Shown here one piece after another: positions 1-22,206 of a DNA stretch of 64,000 nucleotides. The notes under the pieces were generated by a model. The model had not been told where the DNA came from, searched no databases, and saw only the letters and a program-made list of their open reading frames with translations. The stretch spans positions 802,501 through 866,500 of the forward strand of contig JABMCL010003662.1 in assembly GCA_018857735.1 (NCBI GenBank). The letters run 5' to 3'. The stretch is from Alviniconcha marisindica. Lineage: Eukaryota > Mollusca > Gastropoda > Provannidae. How positions within the stretch are numbered: the first letter of the stretch is position 1; each line of letters opens with the position of its first letter. The translations under genes were made by a program, and so were the position numbers.

Positions 1-1060
1 TTATCAGACCCTTCCCTTCACTTCCATTTGAAGGATTGGTTCTCAAAGATTTGGTTCCTGCTGACAGACACGTAGATCAGGGTTTACATACAGCTGTCAA
101 ATGCAGATGGGTATTTACAGTTACTGTTGGATAGGAGGGTAGATGAATGGGTGTGTCAGCACACTGCCCAGTGGTCAAACCCCTCCTTTACAGGCTTTAG
201 ACCCACTGAGAGAGTTCAATGCTGACAGATAAGCAGACCATGGTATGCATACAGCCACAGAGTGCATGTATAATATCTGTCAGCTGCTAGTTAAAAATGG
301 TGGGTCAGTGGGTGAACATTCTTCTCCATAAGCACCCTCTAACCTCCCATTGTTGATTACTGCTGACAAGGTCAGCTGGACCAGTGCTGAATGCAGAGTT
401 GAGGTGGGTTAAGACTGCATGGAAAAAGGGGGCATCCGTTGCATTTCACTGACCAGATCATTTGAGATGTTGCCTCCAGTTACCCATCGCTGTCATTCAG
501 GGCTTGTTTTTGGACACAGTGTTAGAAAGCATATGTGTGAAGTGGCACTTGAAGAGATGTAAGGGTCTATCAGCTTACCAAAGATATGTGCTTGAGAAGA
601 AAATTTATCACAAGAGTAACTCTTCATTTATCTGCACAGATGAATTGAGTATGTCATGTACAGCACTATATGGGTGGGGACATCTTCAGATTGTGCTGGG
701 GTGGTACTCCTTTATAACACTGTGATATTTACTGAGACTGAGAGTGAATGGTAAAAGCTTAGATTATATCTTACAAAATAGTGTGTCATACCATTCTCTT
801 TCTTTCTTTGTAGCTTCTTAGCTGTTACTTTGAGTATTCAAGTATGTTTATTTCCAAAATTGGCTTCTGCTAAAACTTAAGTTAAAAACTGAACAGTTTA
901 TATTTATACAAGAGAAAGGCGCAGATCTTGCCTTTATCAAGGAGTTATTCAACATGAAGCTAAACAAAATCATAAAAACAGTATGATATTGTTAATCAGA
1001 TTTGCTGACTTTAAATTTCTGATTGATATTAAGTCTGTTTGGCCATATGTTTTGTTGTAG
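1..1060 (+). other. Intron upstream of the first visible CPT2 exon
   Basis: No stretch here reads as the CPT2 segment that should precede the exon at 1061. The only sizeable open frame (462-725) has no resemblance to the family. The sequence ends in a normal acceptor, TTTTGTTGTAG, at 1050-1060. I read the whole stretch as intron of CPT2. Confidence 0.6.
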
Positions 1061-4000
1061 CGGACAGCAATACGCATCAGCTGCAGTTGTTAGATGGCGC
1101 TGCCTTCTGTCTTGCATTAGACGATGAAGATTTGACAGACCCCATTCAGTTGTCACGCTCATTTCTCTTCAGCGATGGAGTTAACAGGTATGGTAGACCC
1201 TGTCCAGGTTTTACTCTCATTTCTTTTCAGTGATGATGTGAAAAGGTAAATGTATTAGGGATGCATTTCAAAAACAGGTTGGATACTTGATATCTCATTT
1301 AAAGGCCACTTTCTTCTTCTTCTTCTTCTTTTTTTTTTGGGGGGGGAGAGATAAGAGGGGGCAATGTTAATAGATGAGAACTCACAGAACCCTATTCAAA
1401 GTCAAGAAAACACTTGAGATCAGAGATACAACGAGTTCTAAATATACATGCCAGTAGGTGTAGGTGTGCTTGCATGTATGCTTGTTGAATTTTTATTTTG
1501 CTAAATTCCCACCCCTAAAAGCAGACACCCATACACACCCCCACCCACCCAAATGGCCAGTGAAAAGAAGAAGGAAAGGAAGAATACGTATACATGTGTG
1601 CATGCTCAGGCATTGTGGTGTGCAGTTCAGCAGATGGAGGTGACCTGTTTTCAGATGGTTTGACAAGAGCTTTCAGTTGATGATCAGCAAGCAGGGCACA
1701 GCAGCAGTGAACTTTGAACATGCCTGGGGTGATGGAGTGGCCATCATGAGGTACTTCAAGGAGTTGTACAAGGACACTACCACCAACTCCTTCCTGCATC
1801 CACAGTCTGTTCCTGCCCAAGTGGACTCTTCCAGGGTTGTGCAGAAACTAGGTAAGTATGTTCCAGAGGAGTGGAATGGAGGGGGTGAAAGGCTGAACAT
1901 ATGTCTGTTCTGTATTTCTTTTGCTCCCAGTCTGGTGTTGATGAAGACCTTGCAGGTATGCGCAGGGATAATATTGGTTGAACTGTCTGCTAGGGATGGG
2001 AAAGAAGGGGTGAAAATGTATGTGTCTGTCATAACTGCCTGTCTGTCGCTTCATGTTCCAGCCTGCCCACTAACTTGTAGATATATATATTATGTGTTGG
2101 CCTCTGTCTCCTAGCCTATTTGCCTTCAGTCTGATTTTGTATGTCCTGTCTCTTGCCGAAGTAAAGCAAAGAAAGAGTATTTTCTCTGCTTTTTAGTAAC
2201 AGTCCCCTTCTAAATCAAGCGACGTTGCATTGTCATATCTGTCCTCAGACTTCCAGCTGGATCCCTTCCTCAAGGAGACCATCAGCCAAGCGAGAGAGGC
2301 ATTTGCAAAGAAAACTGCATCCCTAGACATGAACTACTTTGACAGCACACAACTGAACAAGGCCATCGCTAAGCAGTACAAACTTAGCCCTGACTCCCTC
2401 ATGCAGCTTACTGTGCAGGTCAGAATGAGGAATACTTTAGTCATCCCATTACAGGAAATCACAGTGTCAACTTTCACATAACAAACGAATGAAACAAATA
2501 AATAACCAAAAATAAGTCATCACAGTGTGTAGAATTAAACAGCATCAATCCCCCAAAAATTATATATGTGTGTGTATCACACAGTTCTGTTAATTTTTTG
2601 TCTCAAGAATTTCAGAATTTTCCTTCCATCTTGTGCTTGTGAAAGACCAACTAACATGGGCATTCATATTGTGGTCAAGTCACCTTTTGAGTATCTGTTT
2701 TCTAGTCCCAAACTGTCTTTTTGTACTGTGACCACCAAGGCCTCTTTTCGTTTTGCATGATTCATGAACTGGCATTCACATGCTGTCACCTGATTTAGTG
2801 CTGCAAGTACTACTACAGTTACAGCTCCTGTAAAATCTTTGGACAGGGTGTATTGGTTTCACCTGACACACATAATTATACACAAATCCTTCAAGTCAAA
2901 CATGTCTGTGAAGTATGTGCAGTCTGATACCAAAGTTGACCCCACGAGGTAACCAACCCTTCATGTGACAACTTTTTGCCCAGTCCCACTGCTGGTCACA
3001 TACTTCTCTTTTGTTTTTCAGACTTTATCCATGAGATTTTAGGGTTTTGTCAGTAACATATTTGCACAGATTATTGCGACCAAAAGTCATGTTGTTGTTT
3101 TTCATTAACAAAAAAGTAAACCCTCAACAAATGTAACACCTAATGTAAAGAGTATGGGTTATAAAACTACTAATCATGCATGTACATGGATGTTTAATAA
3201 TGCAGCTATGCAAAAAGCAGGGCTGTAATAAAAATAAATAAAAACAACATAGGGGACATATTTAACACTAAATCCCTGGTTGAAAAGTGTGGGTTAAAAA
3301 ACCCAAAACACAAGATAGGAACAAAAATAGTGACTAAATGGCCTGTGTAAAAAGCATAGGCAACAAAGCACCCACAAAGCTAGGACCATGTAGTCTGAAG
3401 GTGTAAAGTACATTTCCTTATCTGTGCTGTTTTCTCTGCCTCAGTTGGCCCAGTACAGGCTGACTGGAAAGTGTGTGGGCACCTATGAGTCCTGCAGCAC
3501 ATCAGCATTCAAGCATGGCCGCACAGAGACAGTTCGTCCCTGCACCACTGCCACCCACACCGTGTGCAAGCAGCTCTTGGAAAGAGGCAGCAATGCCACA
3601 GTGCAAGACATTCAGAACTCCATTCAAGAATGCTCCAAAATACACAACCAGCTCACCAAGGAAGCTGCTATGGGTATGTTGCATCCAGTTGGTGCTTGTG
3701 GTTGTGGTAGTGGTGCTGGTGGTTATGGCAGCATCTTTTATGGTTGTGATTTGTTAACATTAAAATGACTTCATTGTTGTTTCTGTTGTAGTTGTTTGAG
3801 ATTGCTAGCAGTGCTTTTGAGTGTCGTTCACCTTCAACTTTTATGGTTGATTGAGCATGAAATATCAAATGCATAACTTAATAAGTAATCTCTCATACTT
3901 CATGGAGTTTAATTCTCCATATCACTAAATGTACCACTTCTTTTTGATTTTCAAAGTACAATTCTATGTGCAAAAACTTTCCTACAGAACTTCAATTTTT

Positions 4001-5080
4001 ATTTCAAACTGACTTCTTGGTTAACAGGCCAGGGGTTCGACCGTCACTTATTTGCCATGCGCAAACTGGCGGAGGCCAAGGGGGAGCCACCAGAGCTGTT
4101 TAGTGACAAGGGTTACCGCACCATGACCTATGACATTCTGTCCACCTCCACCCTTCCTGACCCCTCCGTCCTTGTTGGGGGCTTCTGCCCTGTCGTGCCA
4201 GATGGGTATGGAGTGGGTGAGTAACAGCGTCAGTCTTCAGCTGGGGTCATACATTAGATGTGGAGCTGCTGCTAGGTTTGGCTGTTGTCATTGTTGTGTG
4301 GTGATAGTTTTTTTTTGCATGTTTGGGTGGATTTATGGCGAGATGGGAGGTGGCTCTGAATAGCATAGAGGGTACTGCAATAAGCATACTTTTTATGTGA
4401 GTGTGTGTGGGGGGGAGGGGGGGGGTGCATACTCAGCTGCTCTAGCTTTCAGTGGCTAAATGTAAGCATTAAATCATTTCTGCTTAGCATAACAAGCTCT
4501 ATGTATGAATGACAGGCCAGGATGTAATTATTCCCTGTGGAAATCTTTCCTGTTTTGTCTGTGCCTCTCCAACACATTGTAAAATGTGTCTAAATGATTA
4601 TGCAGTTTGATTGAGTGCTGCCAATATAAATTATCCCTGGATGCAGTTGGTGGATTACAGTAATCACTATACATGGATGAACTTGAAAAGTAAATGTTGA
4701 TTGACTGTGTGTGTTGTTATAATGTGTTTGACGAAATATGTTACTGTATGAGCCTAGGGCACTTTTACGGTGTGGGACGTTACTGCTCAACAGCTTTTCT
4801 GTATTATTACATTTATTATCACTATTCCTTTTTTGTTTGTTACTTGATATGTTGTGCTTTACCTTGTTTTCACCTTCGCTGTTGACTGGGTGTTCAGTTA
4901 TCAAGACACTGACAATTATGATGTTATCCAGGTTACGCAATCCAGGATAGTGGAGTGGGGTTCACCGTGACTGCCTACAAGCCTCACAAGGACGCCACCA
5001 GTTTTGTGCAGAGTTTGGAGGCATCTCTGCGCGACATTCACAATGTACTTGATGGCAACATGCCCAGCAAGTCCACATGA
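1061..5080 (+). CDS. CPT2: Carnitine O-palmitoyltransferase 2, mitochondrial (3' half of gene, six exons)
   Basis: CPT2 transfers acyl groups from acylcarnitine back to CoA on the matrix side of the inner mitochondrial membrane, for beta-oxidation. Exons join 1061-1187, 1655-1851, 2249-2418, 3445-3673, 4028-4216 and 4932-5080. All introns are GT-AG and all phases agree, giving about 352 C-terminal residues of a family that is usually about 650 long. The choline/carnitine acyltransferase landmarks are present: FCLALDD in exon 1061, the catalytic histidine motif NFEHAWGDG in exon 1655, [16 protein letters not shown] and QLTKEAAMG in exon 3445, [12 protein letters not shown] and the STS motif in LSTSTLPDP in exon 4028, and GYAIQDSG in the last exon. 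The stop is TGA at 5078-5080. [16 protein letters not shown] fits CPT2 better than CPT1 or carnitine acetyltransferase. The N-terminal exons, including the transit peptide, lie left of the window. No lesion is seen. Confidence 0.95.
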
Positions 5081-5208
5081 TAGTGGAGAACAGCTAGGGT
5101 GTTTACTGTGTCACATTTCGTGATGATTTGAACGAACAAGGGGGCCATCACCTAATGTAAATATAACACTGAGAACAGGGGTTGTACATTTCAGGTCACT
5201 TCAGATGA

Positions 5209-5214
5209 AATAAA
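5209..5214 (+). terminator. Polyadenylation signal AATAAA for CPT2
   Basis: AATAAA lies about 130 bases after the CPT2 stop, inside GATGAAATAAAAAACAG. This is a normal spacing for a short 3' UTR. Downstream signals could also be used. Confidence 0.5.
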
Positions 5215-7109
5215 AAACAGAGATCCTGTGTTCTACAGATGTAAAGGCCAAAGAACATGAGAATGAAATTTTATTGCCATTATGTAGATAAAATGCACAT
5301 CAGAAACAGGCCTTAGTGTTAAAAAAACAAAGGTATGGACATGCAGTTAAAACACATTGAAATTATGGAACCATTGTGAAGTAGCATCTATTCATCACCA
5401 CCATCATCACAAAAAGAGCAATGTGCTGTCAACATTTTGTAGAATATCTGCTAATGTTTGGGAAATGTCAGGGAAAGTAAGCCTGAGGAGCATGACTGGT
5501 GGGATGGGGGGTGGGGGGGTCAGGAAAATCAAGCACATTTCCCATGAAAAAGCTTCATAATCAGAAAATGCAATGCACAAAATACAGGTCTGTTATCTAA
5601 CCATTCATTCAGCACACACCCAAGACGTCCACTTTCACTAGTTTCAGCCTGAAGATTACTTTCAAGTTTAAGAAAGGCAGCAACCACCAGAAACAGCATA
5701 ACTGTTCTCAATCACTGTATTCCAGAACCAGCTTTGCCTTTGCCTGATGGAACAATTGATATAATCATTTAGATAGATGGTGGATTCTCCATTTGGCTGA
5801 GGTTTTGTTTTCATAAAACCTTGCTGTATTTTTGCTACAGATCTGTGGACAAAATTATGGTAATAATCAGTGACATCCCCGTCAGTGCTGTGATTTTTCG
5901 TTTTGAAACTCACCATGGGTGTAACAGACTTTCTGCCAAAGTGTTTAGAGTGAATTTTTAATTCTTTATCAAGAGAGATAATGACCACACTCATAGGAAG
6001 GAAGAGTGGATACCACTGCTCGAGAGGGTAGCACACTCTACTGGTTGAGCTGCATGTTTTACACTTAGCAGGTATGCAGAACTGTTAAAAATCTGTTTGC
6101 ACATGAGCAAAAATCAGAGTGAATAGATGTTTCTAAAGCTGGATCCTGCTTTAGGTCACATAAGCCCTTCGGTTCCCAGATTGAATATAATAACCCCTTA
6201 TGACCAATTGTGTGATGAGAAACCATCACTTTTGTAATCACAGCGACATGTTTACAAACTCATTTATTATTTATTACACACGCATATAAATGAATCCTTC
6301 ACCACAGACCACCCCTCATTCCAAACCACGCTGTCATGATTTTCAGGGTGGTCGTTCGTTAGCGTTCCCCTCTCACATGACTGCAACAGTGACAGGTACC
6401 TGGCAAGTTGGTGTGACATAAGCACACAAAAATATGTTTGCTGTCTCTGAATAAGAACTATGATGAAGGAGCAAGCATGAGTTGCCATACCTGAAAGCAC
6501 AAAATATAAGGTGGCTGTGAGGTTAAATAAAACATTCTTATTTTTGTTTCTGTTTCTTTTCTTTTTTATTTCTCCTTTTTTTAAGCTCAGAAGGACATTG
6601 TGGTAATAAGATTATGTGTAAAATTTAAAGTATGATAATTTCGCAAAATCAGTGTGTTTGCCTAAAATGCCATGGGACTTATTATGCTTTTTGTGTTAAG
6701 CAGCTGTAGACATTTTGTCAAATATTTTGATACAATTTTCACGGTCATAGTCATCCTTTGTTTCTGTTGATGGAAAACTACTTATCAACTTCTTATGCAA
6801 TGGCCGTAAAACACCAAGTTACTTACTTCATATGCAACATCATCTCCCAAAACAGTCACTGCATAGACAAACAGCCAAGGGCCACTGTGTTTAGCAACAT
6901 TTCTGGCTGTTCGCCTACAGCAGTGTTGGTACTGTGACTTATGTGACGGTGATAGCTAGGGTAGTGCCTTTTGTAAAACAGACAAAGGGTCTCCAAATTT
7001 GGCTTTATTTCCTGTAGCTGATTTGCCAGAACTTTGGCTACTAAGCTGCCGGGTGGGTGACTTCAGAGTGATACATGCAGCACAAACAGCAACACAAATA
7101 CAAAAAAAC
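5215..7109. other. Convergent intergenic / 3' flank, no gene seen
   Basis: This stretch lies between the tail-to-tail CPT2 and GMC genes. The open frames are short, AT-rich and unlike any family I know. CpG is rare up to about 6.3 kb and becomes frequent by about 7 kb. Confidence 0.5.
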
Positions 7110-7115
7110 TTTATT
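7110..7115 (-). terminator. Candidate polyadenylation signal for the minus-strand GMC gene
   Basis: TTTATT on the plus strand (AATAAA on minus) is followed on the minus strand by a T-rich stretch (AAGTTTTTTTGTATTT), as at a cleavage site. Other AATAAA matches on minus lie at 7642-7647 and 7846-7851, so the 3' end of the transcript is uncertain. Confidence 0.3.
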
Positions 7116-7845
7116 ATTCACAATAAATGTATACAATGAAAATTTGCCTTTTGGGTCACTCGAATTCCACCAAAACAAACTTCCTTAGAAAATTGGAAGC
7201 ACATACATTAGTTGTGCCTGACCGAATATTTAGTCGGTGAACAGCGGGAGGGTGGAGATCGTCAGTACCCCGTTTTTGTCAGCTTTGTTCATTCTGATCT
7301 TGCAACGTTTTTCGTCTAGTAAAATTAAAGGTGTGACCTAGTGTCTTGAGATGCAGACTGCACCAGTTAACCGCTAATAGTGTTCTTAACGAGGTCGCAT
7401 GTGCACATGTTCATTTTAACAGTCTGGTTTGATTTGGTTTGATGAAAATGTTCTGACTTGCTTTGTTTTGTTGCCTTGTTTGTGTTCATCAGTGGTATGT
7501 ATACTGCAGGGGTGGGGAGGGGGCATAATAAAAAACTGAAAAATGTGCAACTTCATCAGTCAGACTTGAGCAATATCCACTTTTAACCCCGTCAGTTCAC
7601 AGTCCTCAAATGGTATGAAACGTTAAAAGTGGATAGTGCCTTTTATTCATAAAATCTCGGAAGGAGAAATATAATACTCTTCTGTACAACAATAGAAATA
7701 ATAAATGCAAACAGATATAAATGATAACTTTTTCATTTAGTAGTTCGGGTAAAGTACCTGAACTGAACTGAAGACTCAGTAGGAATAATTAGATCATACG
7801 ACATGCCATGGGGTTAATCTTGCGACATGACGAGGCGAAATCAGC

Positions 7846-8080
7846 TTTATTTAGTAACACAAAGGATGCATGTCACCAGTTTCTTCGATGATCATGGTAG
7901 TTCAGGTGTTGGTATTGCCGTGATGAGGTGACGTCAGTTTAGTCTACTTAGTGACGGCACCACAGATGGTGTCAGCATGAACGTCCTCGGTTTTGCTGTG
8001 ATGTTATGTTTTAGTGACAATACAGCGGATCTTGGTGGCCATGGTGGTTGTAGTGTTACTGTGACATGGGTGGCCGACGT
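7846..8080 (-). pseudogene. Decayed tandem copies of the last GMC exon
   Basis: Just beyond the functional stop codon the minus strand carries three degenerate copies of the end of exon 11. The copy at about 8010-8080 reads NTTTTMATKIRCIVTKT-stop. The copy at about 7933-7985 reads AKTEDVHADTICGAVTK-stop. The copy at about 7846-7925 keeps GNTNT and TTMIIEETGD with an internal break. The intact exon reads [18 protein letters not shown] and ends RGVVTT. The copies carry stops or lost codons and no acceptor was identified, so I treat them as exon relics lying in the 3' UTR. Confidence 0.55.
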
Positions 8081-8093
8081 CGGCTCCATCTGT

Positions 8094-17936
<9,843 letters not shown>

Positions 17937-18537
17937 CTTCCCTGGACACAGTGAGATGATGCATAGTGCGTGATGAACGATGTAGGCTATATCAGAGAGA
18001 AAATGAGGTTCAAATCAACGATGTGGCCTACAGTCTAAAAACAACAACACTTGAGCATAACTAAGTTAAAAGACCATGATACACTCCACTTTATGATTAA
18101 AGTGATCTGAAGAAAACATTTTTCAGTCGGATGATCTCCTGACATAGGAGACAGTCGTCATCCTTCGGAGCAGCGCCGCCCATTTAACTTGTGCACAATA
18201 CGTAATGTGTGTTTATCATTTGGCAAAAAGACTGCCCCAGTACGCGTCACGAGTGTGGTTTTCCCAGTGGATGTTAGGAGTGGTCTGTACATTTGCAATC
18301 ATCATAATCCTCAACAAACTGTAGAAATCAGATTGGCAGAATTCCTGACAGTTGGCGAAGAGTGTCAAGCTGACCTACTCCAGGATTAAAAAGACGTGGG
18401 CCCTACGGATCTTGATAGCTGTTGGTTCGGGGACTGATTCAGCACAGCGCAACACCATTCTGCAAGCGCGACACACACAGAGAGTAAACGGCAATACTCT
18501 ACCATGCTTGCGCAAAGTTAACAAAAGACACAACCCT

Positions 18538-18544
18538 GAGAGAG

Positions 18545-18602
<58 letters not shown>
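18538..18602. repeat. (GA)n microsatellite
   Basis: Nearly pure GA repeat flanked by two similar fragments, ACAACCCTGA-type sequence before and after it. Confidence 0.9.
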
Positions 18603-18664
18603 AATATTCTTCCACTCTTGCGTAAGAGTTGACAAAATGTACAACCCTGAACGGTAGCGGTTTG

Positions 18665-18665
<1 letters not shown>

Positions 18666-18721
<56 letters not shown>

Positions 18722-18736
18722 CGCGCGCGCGCGCGT
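18666..18736. repeat. (GT)n-(GC)n alternating purine-pyrimidine tract
   Basis: About 23 GT units pass without a break in alternation into about 12 GC units. About 70 bases of strict alternation is a classic Z-DNA-forming sequence. It lies about 750 bases upstream of the GMC start codon. Confidence 0.9.
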
Positions 18737-18918
18737 ATCTAGGGGGTGGGGGGTGGGGGTCCTCATTTTGTTTTCTTTTCTCTTCTTTCCCACCCTGCCC
18801 CACAATACAACGTCTCGCTCTTTACTCTCTCTAGGCCGCGCCTCACTGGCTTGAATTGTAAACAGGGTTTTTGCCTTACGCTGTTGTTTTTGTTACTGTT
18901 TGTTGTTGTTATTGTTCC

Positions 18919-18973
<55 letters not shown>

Positions 18974-18989
18974 GTTTGTGTGTGTGTGT
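18919..18989. repeat. (GT)n microsatellite
   Basis: GT repeat interrupted once by TTGTTT. Confidence 0.9.
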
Positions 18990-20172
18990 TTTAACCATTG
19001 TCGCGCTAGGCACGGCGGTTTACTGTGCGCCGTGGCGGCCGGGCTAGGTCAAAGTGCCACCAGGTCAATGACCTACAGTTGATCAGTATCCGTGAGAGGG
19101 CAAGACTGTTTAGCACATCAACTCTCAGTGTACAACTACTTTTGTGCGAAGAGAGGCCATGGGGGTGAAGAGGGAGGAGCGCATAGCCTATATCTACGGA
19201 GAATAGTGAAGGTATGACGTGCCTCGTGTACGCATGCCTTCTTAGCGTGCCTGTTCTTCGTCAACAGGCCCTGATGCTTTTGACTTTGACGTTTACAAGG
19301 TCATATAACACAGAGTTAAGAATGAGCTCCTTTTAACAGACACAACAAAATGCAAATCTTCTGCCAAGATGCCTCTTTTCAGTTTTTTCTTCAGTTTTTT
19401 ACCCCTAAAACAGCAAACTCACACTTTTCATGAAAACAATGAAAACTGAGAAAGGAATTTTCCCAAGAGGCATTGTCGAGCGGCGAGCCGCATGTGGGTG
19501 ACAACTGTACGATTCGGGTGTATGTTCGTCAGTAGTATTTAGCGTCATTAGTGTATGTCTACGCGCACGTGGACGAATCGTTGAATGTGTGTAGATCGCA
19601 CTCCCGGCGGCGACTGTTTGCTAGCGCATTTGCGTCTGCGACAGCTAGTCGTCTGCCGTAAAATAAAATAAAAACTTGTTACACACTAAACCTTTTAATC
19701 CCACCCCCAAACTACATGAAAGTTTCTCACCTCGCAATGTCACTCCATACCGTAGGTCAAACAAATACTAATGATAAACTCATGGTTGATATAGTCACAC
19801 GTTCCAAAAGTTACACTTTGACTCTAAGAATCAGAAAGCGCATTAACTGATTAAACTGTGACGATACGTGGACCAGAGCAGCAATTAATTTTAACACTGT
19901 GTTGTTATTATTGAATGTGTGTGTGCGTGTGAATCACTTACTAACATAAAACGTAGGCAGAAGTACGTCCCACCAGGCTGCTGCTGCGTTCACCGTCAAA
20001 TCACAAATCACTACTGCACGCCAACTGTACATGTAGAGGCCTACAACTATACCCTTCCGGCTACGGCCTATATTATACAGGTCCTTGGCTGCGACTGAGT
20101 TCAGCGCGCCGCGTAGCCTACAACTCATGCAGTGGTTCTACCCCTGAGTAACGATGTATTGCTGATACTCTG

Positions 20173-20195
20173 GAACACACACACACACACACACA

Positions 20196-20265
<70 letters not shown>

Positions 20266-20287
20266 AGTATGAGCGTACGCCGTGCAC

Positions 20288-20378
<91 letters not shown>

Positions 20379-20380
20379 CA
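20173..20380. repeat. (CA)n and (GT)n placed head-to-head, a giant potential hairpin
   Basis: (CA)n from about 20173 to 20261 is followed by a ~28-base spacer (centre GAGCGTACGCCGTGCACGC) and then (GT)n to about 20373. Because the two tracts are reverse complements, one strand can fold into a stem of roughly 80 base pairs. Confidence 0.85.
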
Positions 20381-20872
20381 GTGTGTGCGTGCGTGCGTGG
20401 GTGCGTGCATGTGACGTGATATTCAAGTCAATGTGATGTGGTTGTGAACAGCGAGGGTGCTCACTGCTGTCGCTTTTCTTGATGACGAAGAGACCATCAT
20501 CCTATGAGTAAATGTAATACTGAACAGTAGCCTGTATCAGCGGCTGTACATTTTAGTTCACTTAGATGGGATGAAAAAAGAAAACATTATAAGCATCCAA
20601 TGCACATGTTTGGTACATACTTTGTGAAAAATAATTACAAGCATCCAATTAAAACACACTAGAAGTCATTGTTGTATGGTGACCCAATGTGTGGTACCTA
20701 AGAGCTACCGTGAAATCGCCGTTAGCGATAAGAGTTATTCCCCCTGGTCAAGAACTCTATCACTGACAACCCATCACAGGTGTCTTTTTCGATTAGATGG
20801 AAGGACATTGGGGGTTTTACGCCTAGTCAACCATGACAGCTATATTAGGATAAGAACCAGGATATAGAGCAC

Positions 20873-21350
20873 CATAGTTCAGGAGCTGTGTGAGAGTCCA
20901 GGTGGCCGTCCTGGGCTGTCCGTCCTAACGAGCCTTCTGGTTTCCGTGGACGTAAAGATTTATTGAACCATGCTTCGGCATTGGTCACAGCTTGTCCCAA
21001 ATATGTCAACTGACATCTGAGGACATTAAGCATCACTACATCATCATATAGAGCAGTACCCGTCCACTCATAGTTCAGGAGCTGTGTGAGAGTCGAGATG
21101 GCCGTCCTGAGCTGTCCGTCCTAACGAGCCTTCTGGTTTCCGTGGACGTAAAGCTATATCGTTGAACCATGCTTCGGCATTGGTCACAGCTTGTCCCTAA
21201 TATGTCAACTGACATCTGAGGACATTAAGCAACACTACCTACCTATCAGTACCCGTCCCTTGTGGTTTCTGTGGACGTTAAGCACCATGTTTACTATAAC
21301 CCGTCCTTAATAAGCCTTATGGTTTCTGTGGACGTTAAGCACCATACTAT
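20873..21350 (+). repeat. SINE-like repeat: two ~196-bp copies plus two shortened copies
   Basis: CATAGTTCAGGAGCTGTG starts a unit at 20873 and again at 21069. Both units run through GAGCCTTCTGGTTTCCGTGG to GACATCTGAGGACATTAAGC. Shorter copies at about 21258-21290 and 21300-21340 keep only GGTTTCTGTGGACGTTAAGC and ACCAT. A further copy of that end follows the TIR element at 22158-22206, with an (ACTT)n tail. An inverted copy lies at about 38856-38915. A shared 3' end plus a simple tail suggests a SINE family. Confidence 0.65.
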
Positions 21351-21530
21351 AGAGCAGAGAGGTGGAGCTGTGACTTTGTCCCTCACAATTAATGAAACAT
21401 TAAAATAGTTCTCGTCGCTATTGGAGACAGTGTAGCGGTACGTATATAGTCTCCACCACCACCCCACCCCTCACCACCCTCCCCCACCCCCGACCCCCAT
21501 CCCCCTTCTCCCCGTCCCTAATAAGCCTTA

Positions 21531-22155
21531 AGCCCGTTCTTAATTGGGCGAATGTTTCTTCGCGAACCTAGTTGGAAGTATTCGGCGAACCTATTTGGTT
21601 CTTAATTGGGCGAACTTTTCTTCGCGAACCTAGTTGGAAGTATTCGTCAAAGCTATATTCGGGGTCCAAAAAGCTTCGCTCAACATGTTCTGGGAACATT
21701 CGCCCTATTCGACGATCATTGCCTCTGATTGGCTGAGAGCAGAGCTCTCCTGTGGATGAAGAAAAATCAAAATCAAAATGGATGACGGTGTCGCTATTGC
21801 TTCTTCACTCGCTTCGGAGGGAATTTGTTTATTTGTTGACTTGTGGGAGGCGCAGCCCTGTCTCGGAGACCCAGAATGAGATAGTAGTTAGTTGAATTAC
21901 CCTGTGAGGAATGATTAAAGTATATTGACTTGACGACTTTAGCCTACATTTTTATCATGCTGTCTGCTGCGCGTCTGCCGCAAGTTCGGGCCGAAGCTTG
22001 CATCTCATTACAAGCCAGTTGAGAACGAAGTAAAGTTTGGATTGTCCGAACCATATTCGGCGAACTAAAAGTTCAGTTAAGAAACGAATCATAGTTCGTC
22101 GAAGTGTCCGAAGTATGTTCGGCGAACAAACATTCGCCCAGTTAAGAACGGGCTG
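21531..22155. mobile_element. Non-autonomous TIR element (MITE-like), TA target duplication
   Basis: The ends are inverted repeats: left AGCCCGTTCTTAATTGGGCG, right reading inward CAGCCCGTTCTTAACTGGGC. TA flanks both sides (21529-21530 and 22156-22157). Empty-site sequence is available at about 21310-21345: AATAAGCCTTATGGTTTCTG is uninterrupted there, whereas here it is split after CCTTA. The left end carries a 62-bp internal duplication (21536 and 21598). No transposase is encoded. TA flanks fit the Tc1/mariner group but do not prove it. Confidence 0.8.
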
Positions 22156-22206
22156 TATGGCTTCTGTGGACGTTAAGCACCATGTTTACTTACTTACTTA
22201 CTTACT

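Larger units (their letters stand above)
17937..20160. other. Upstream region of the GMC gene, no further coding exon seen
   Basis: The region is CpG-containing and rich in microsatellites. A minus-strand TTA|GTAAGTGATT at about 19934-19945 could be the donor of a 5' UTR exon that joins the acceptor-like CCAG just upstream of the start codon. This cannot be decided from sequence alone. Confidence 0.35.

Noticed and set aside
1515..2114. Several overlapping frames on both strands around CPT2 exon 2
   Set aside because: They are shadows or intron read-through of the CPT2 exon at 1655-1851.
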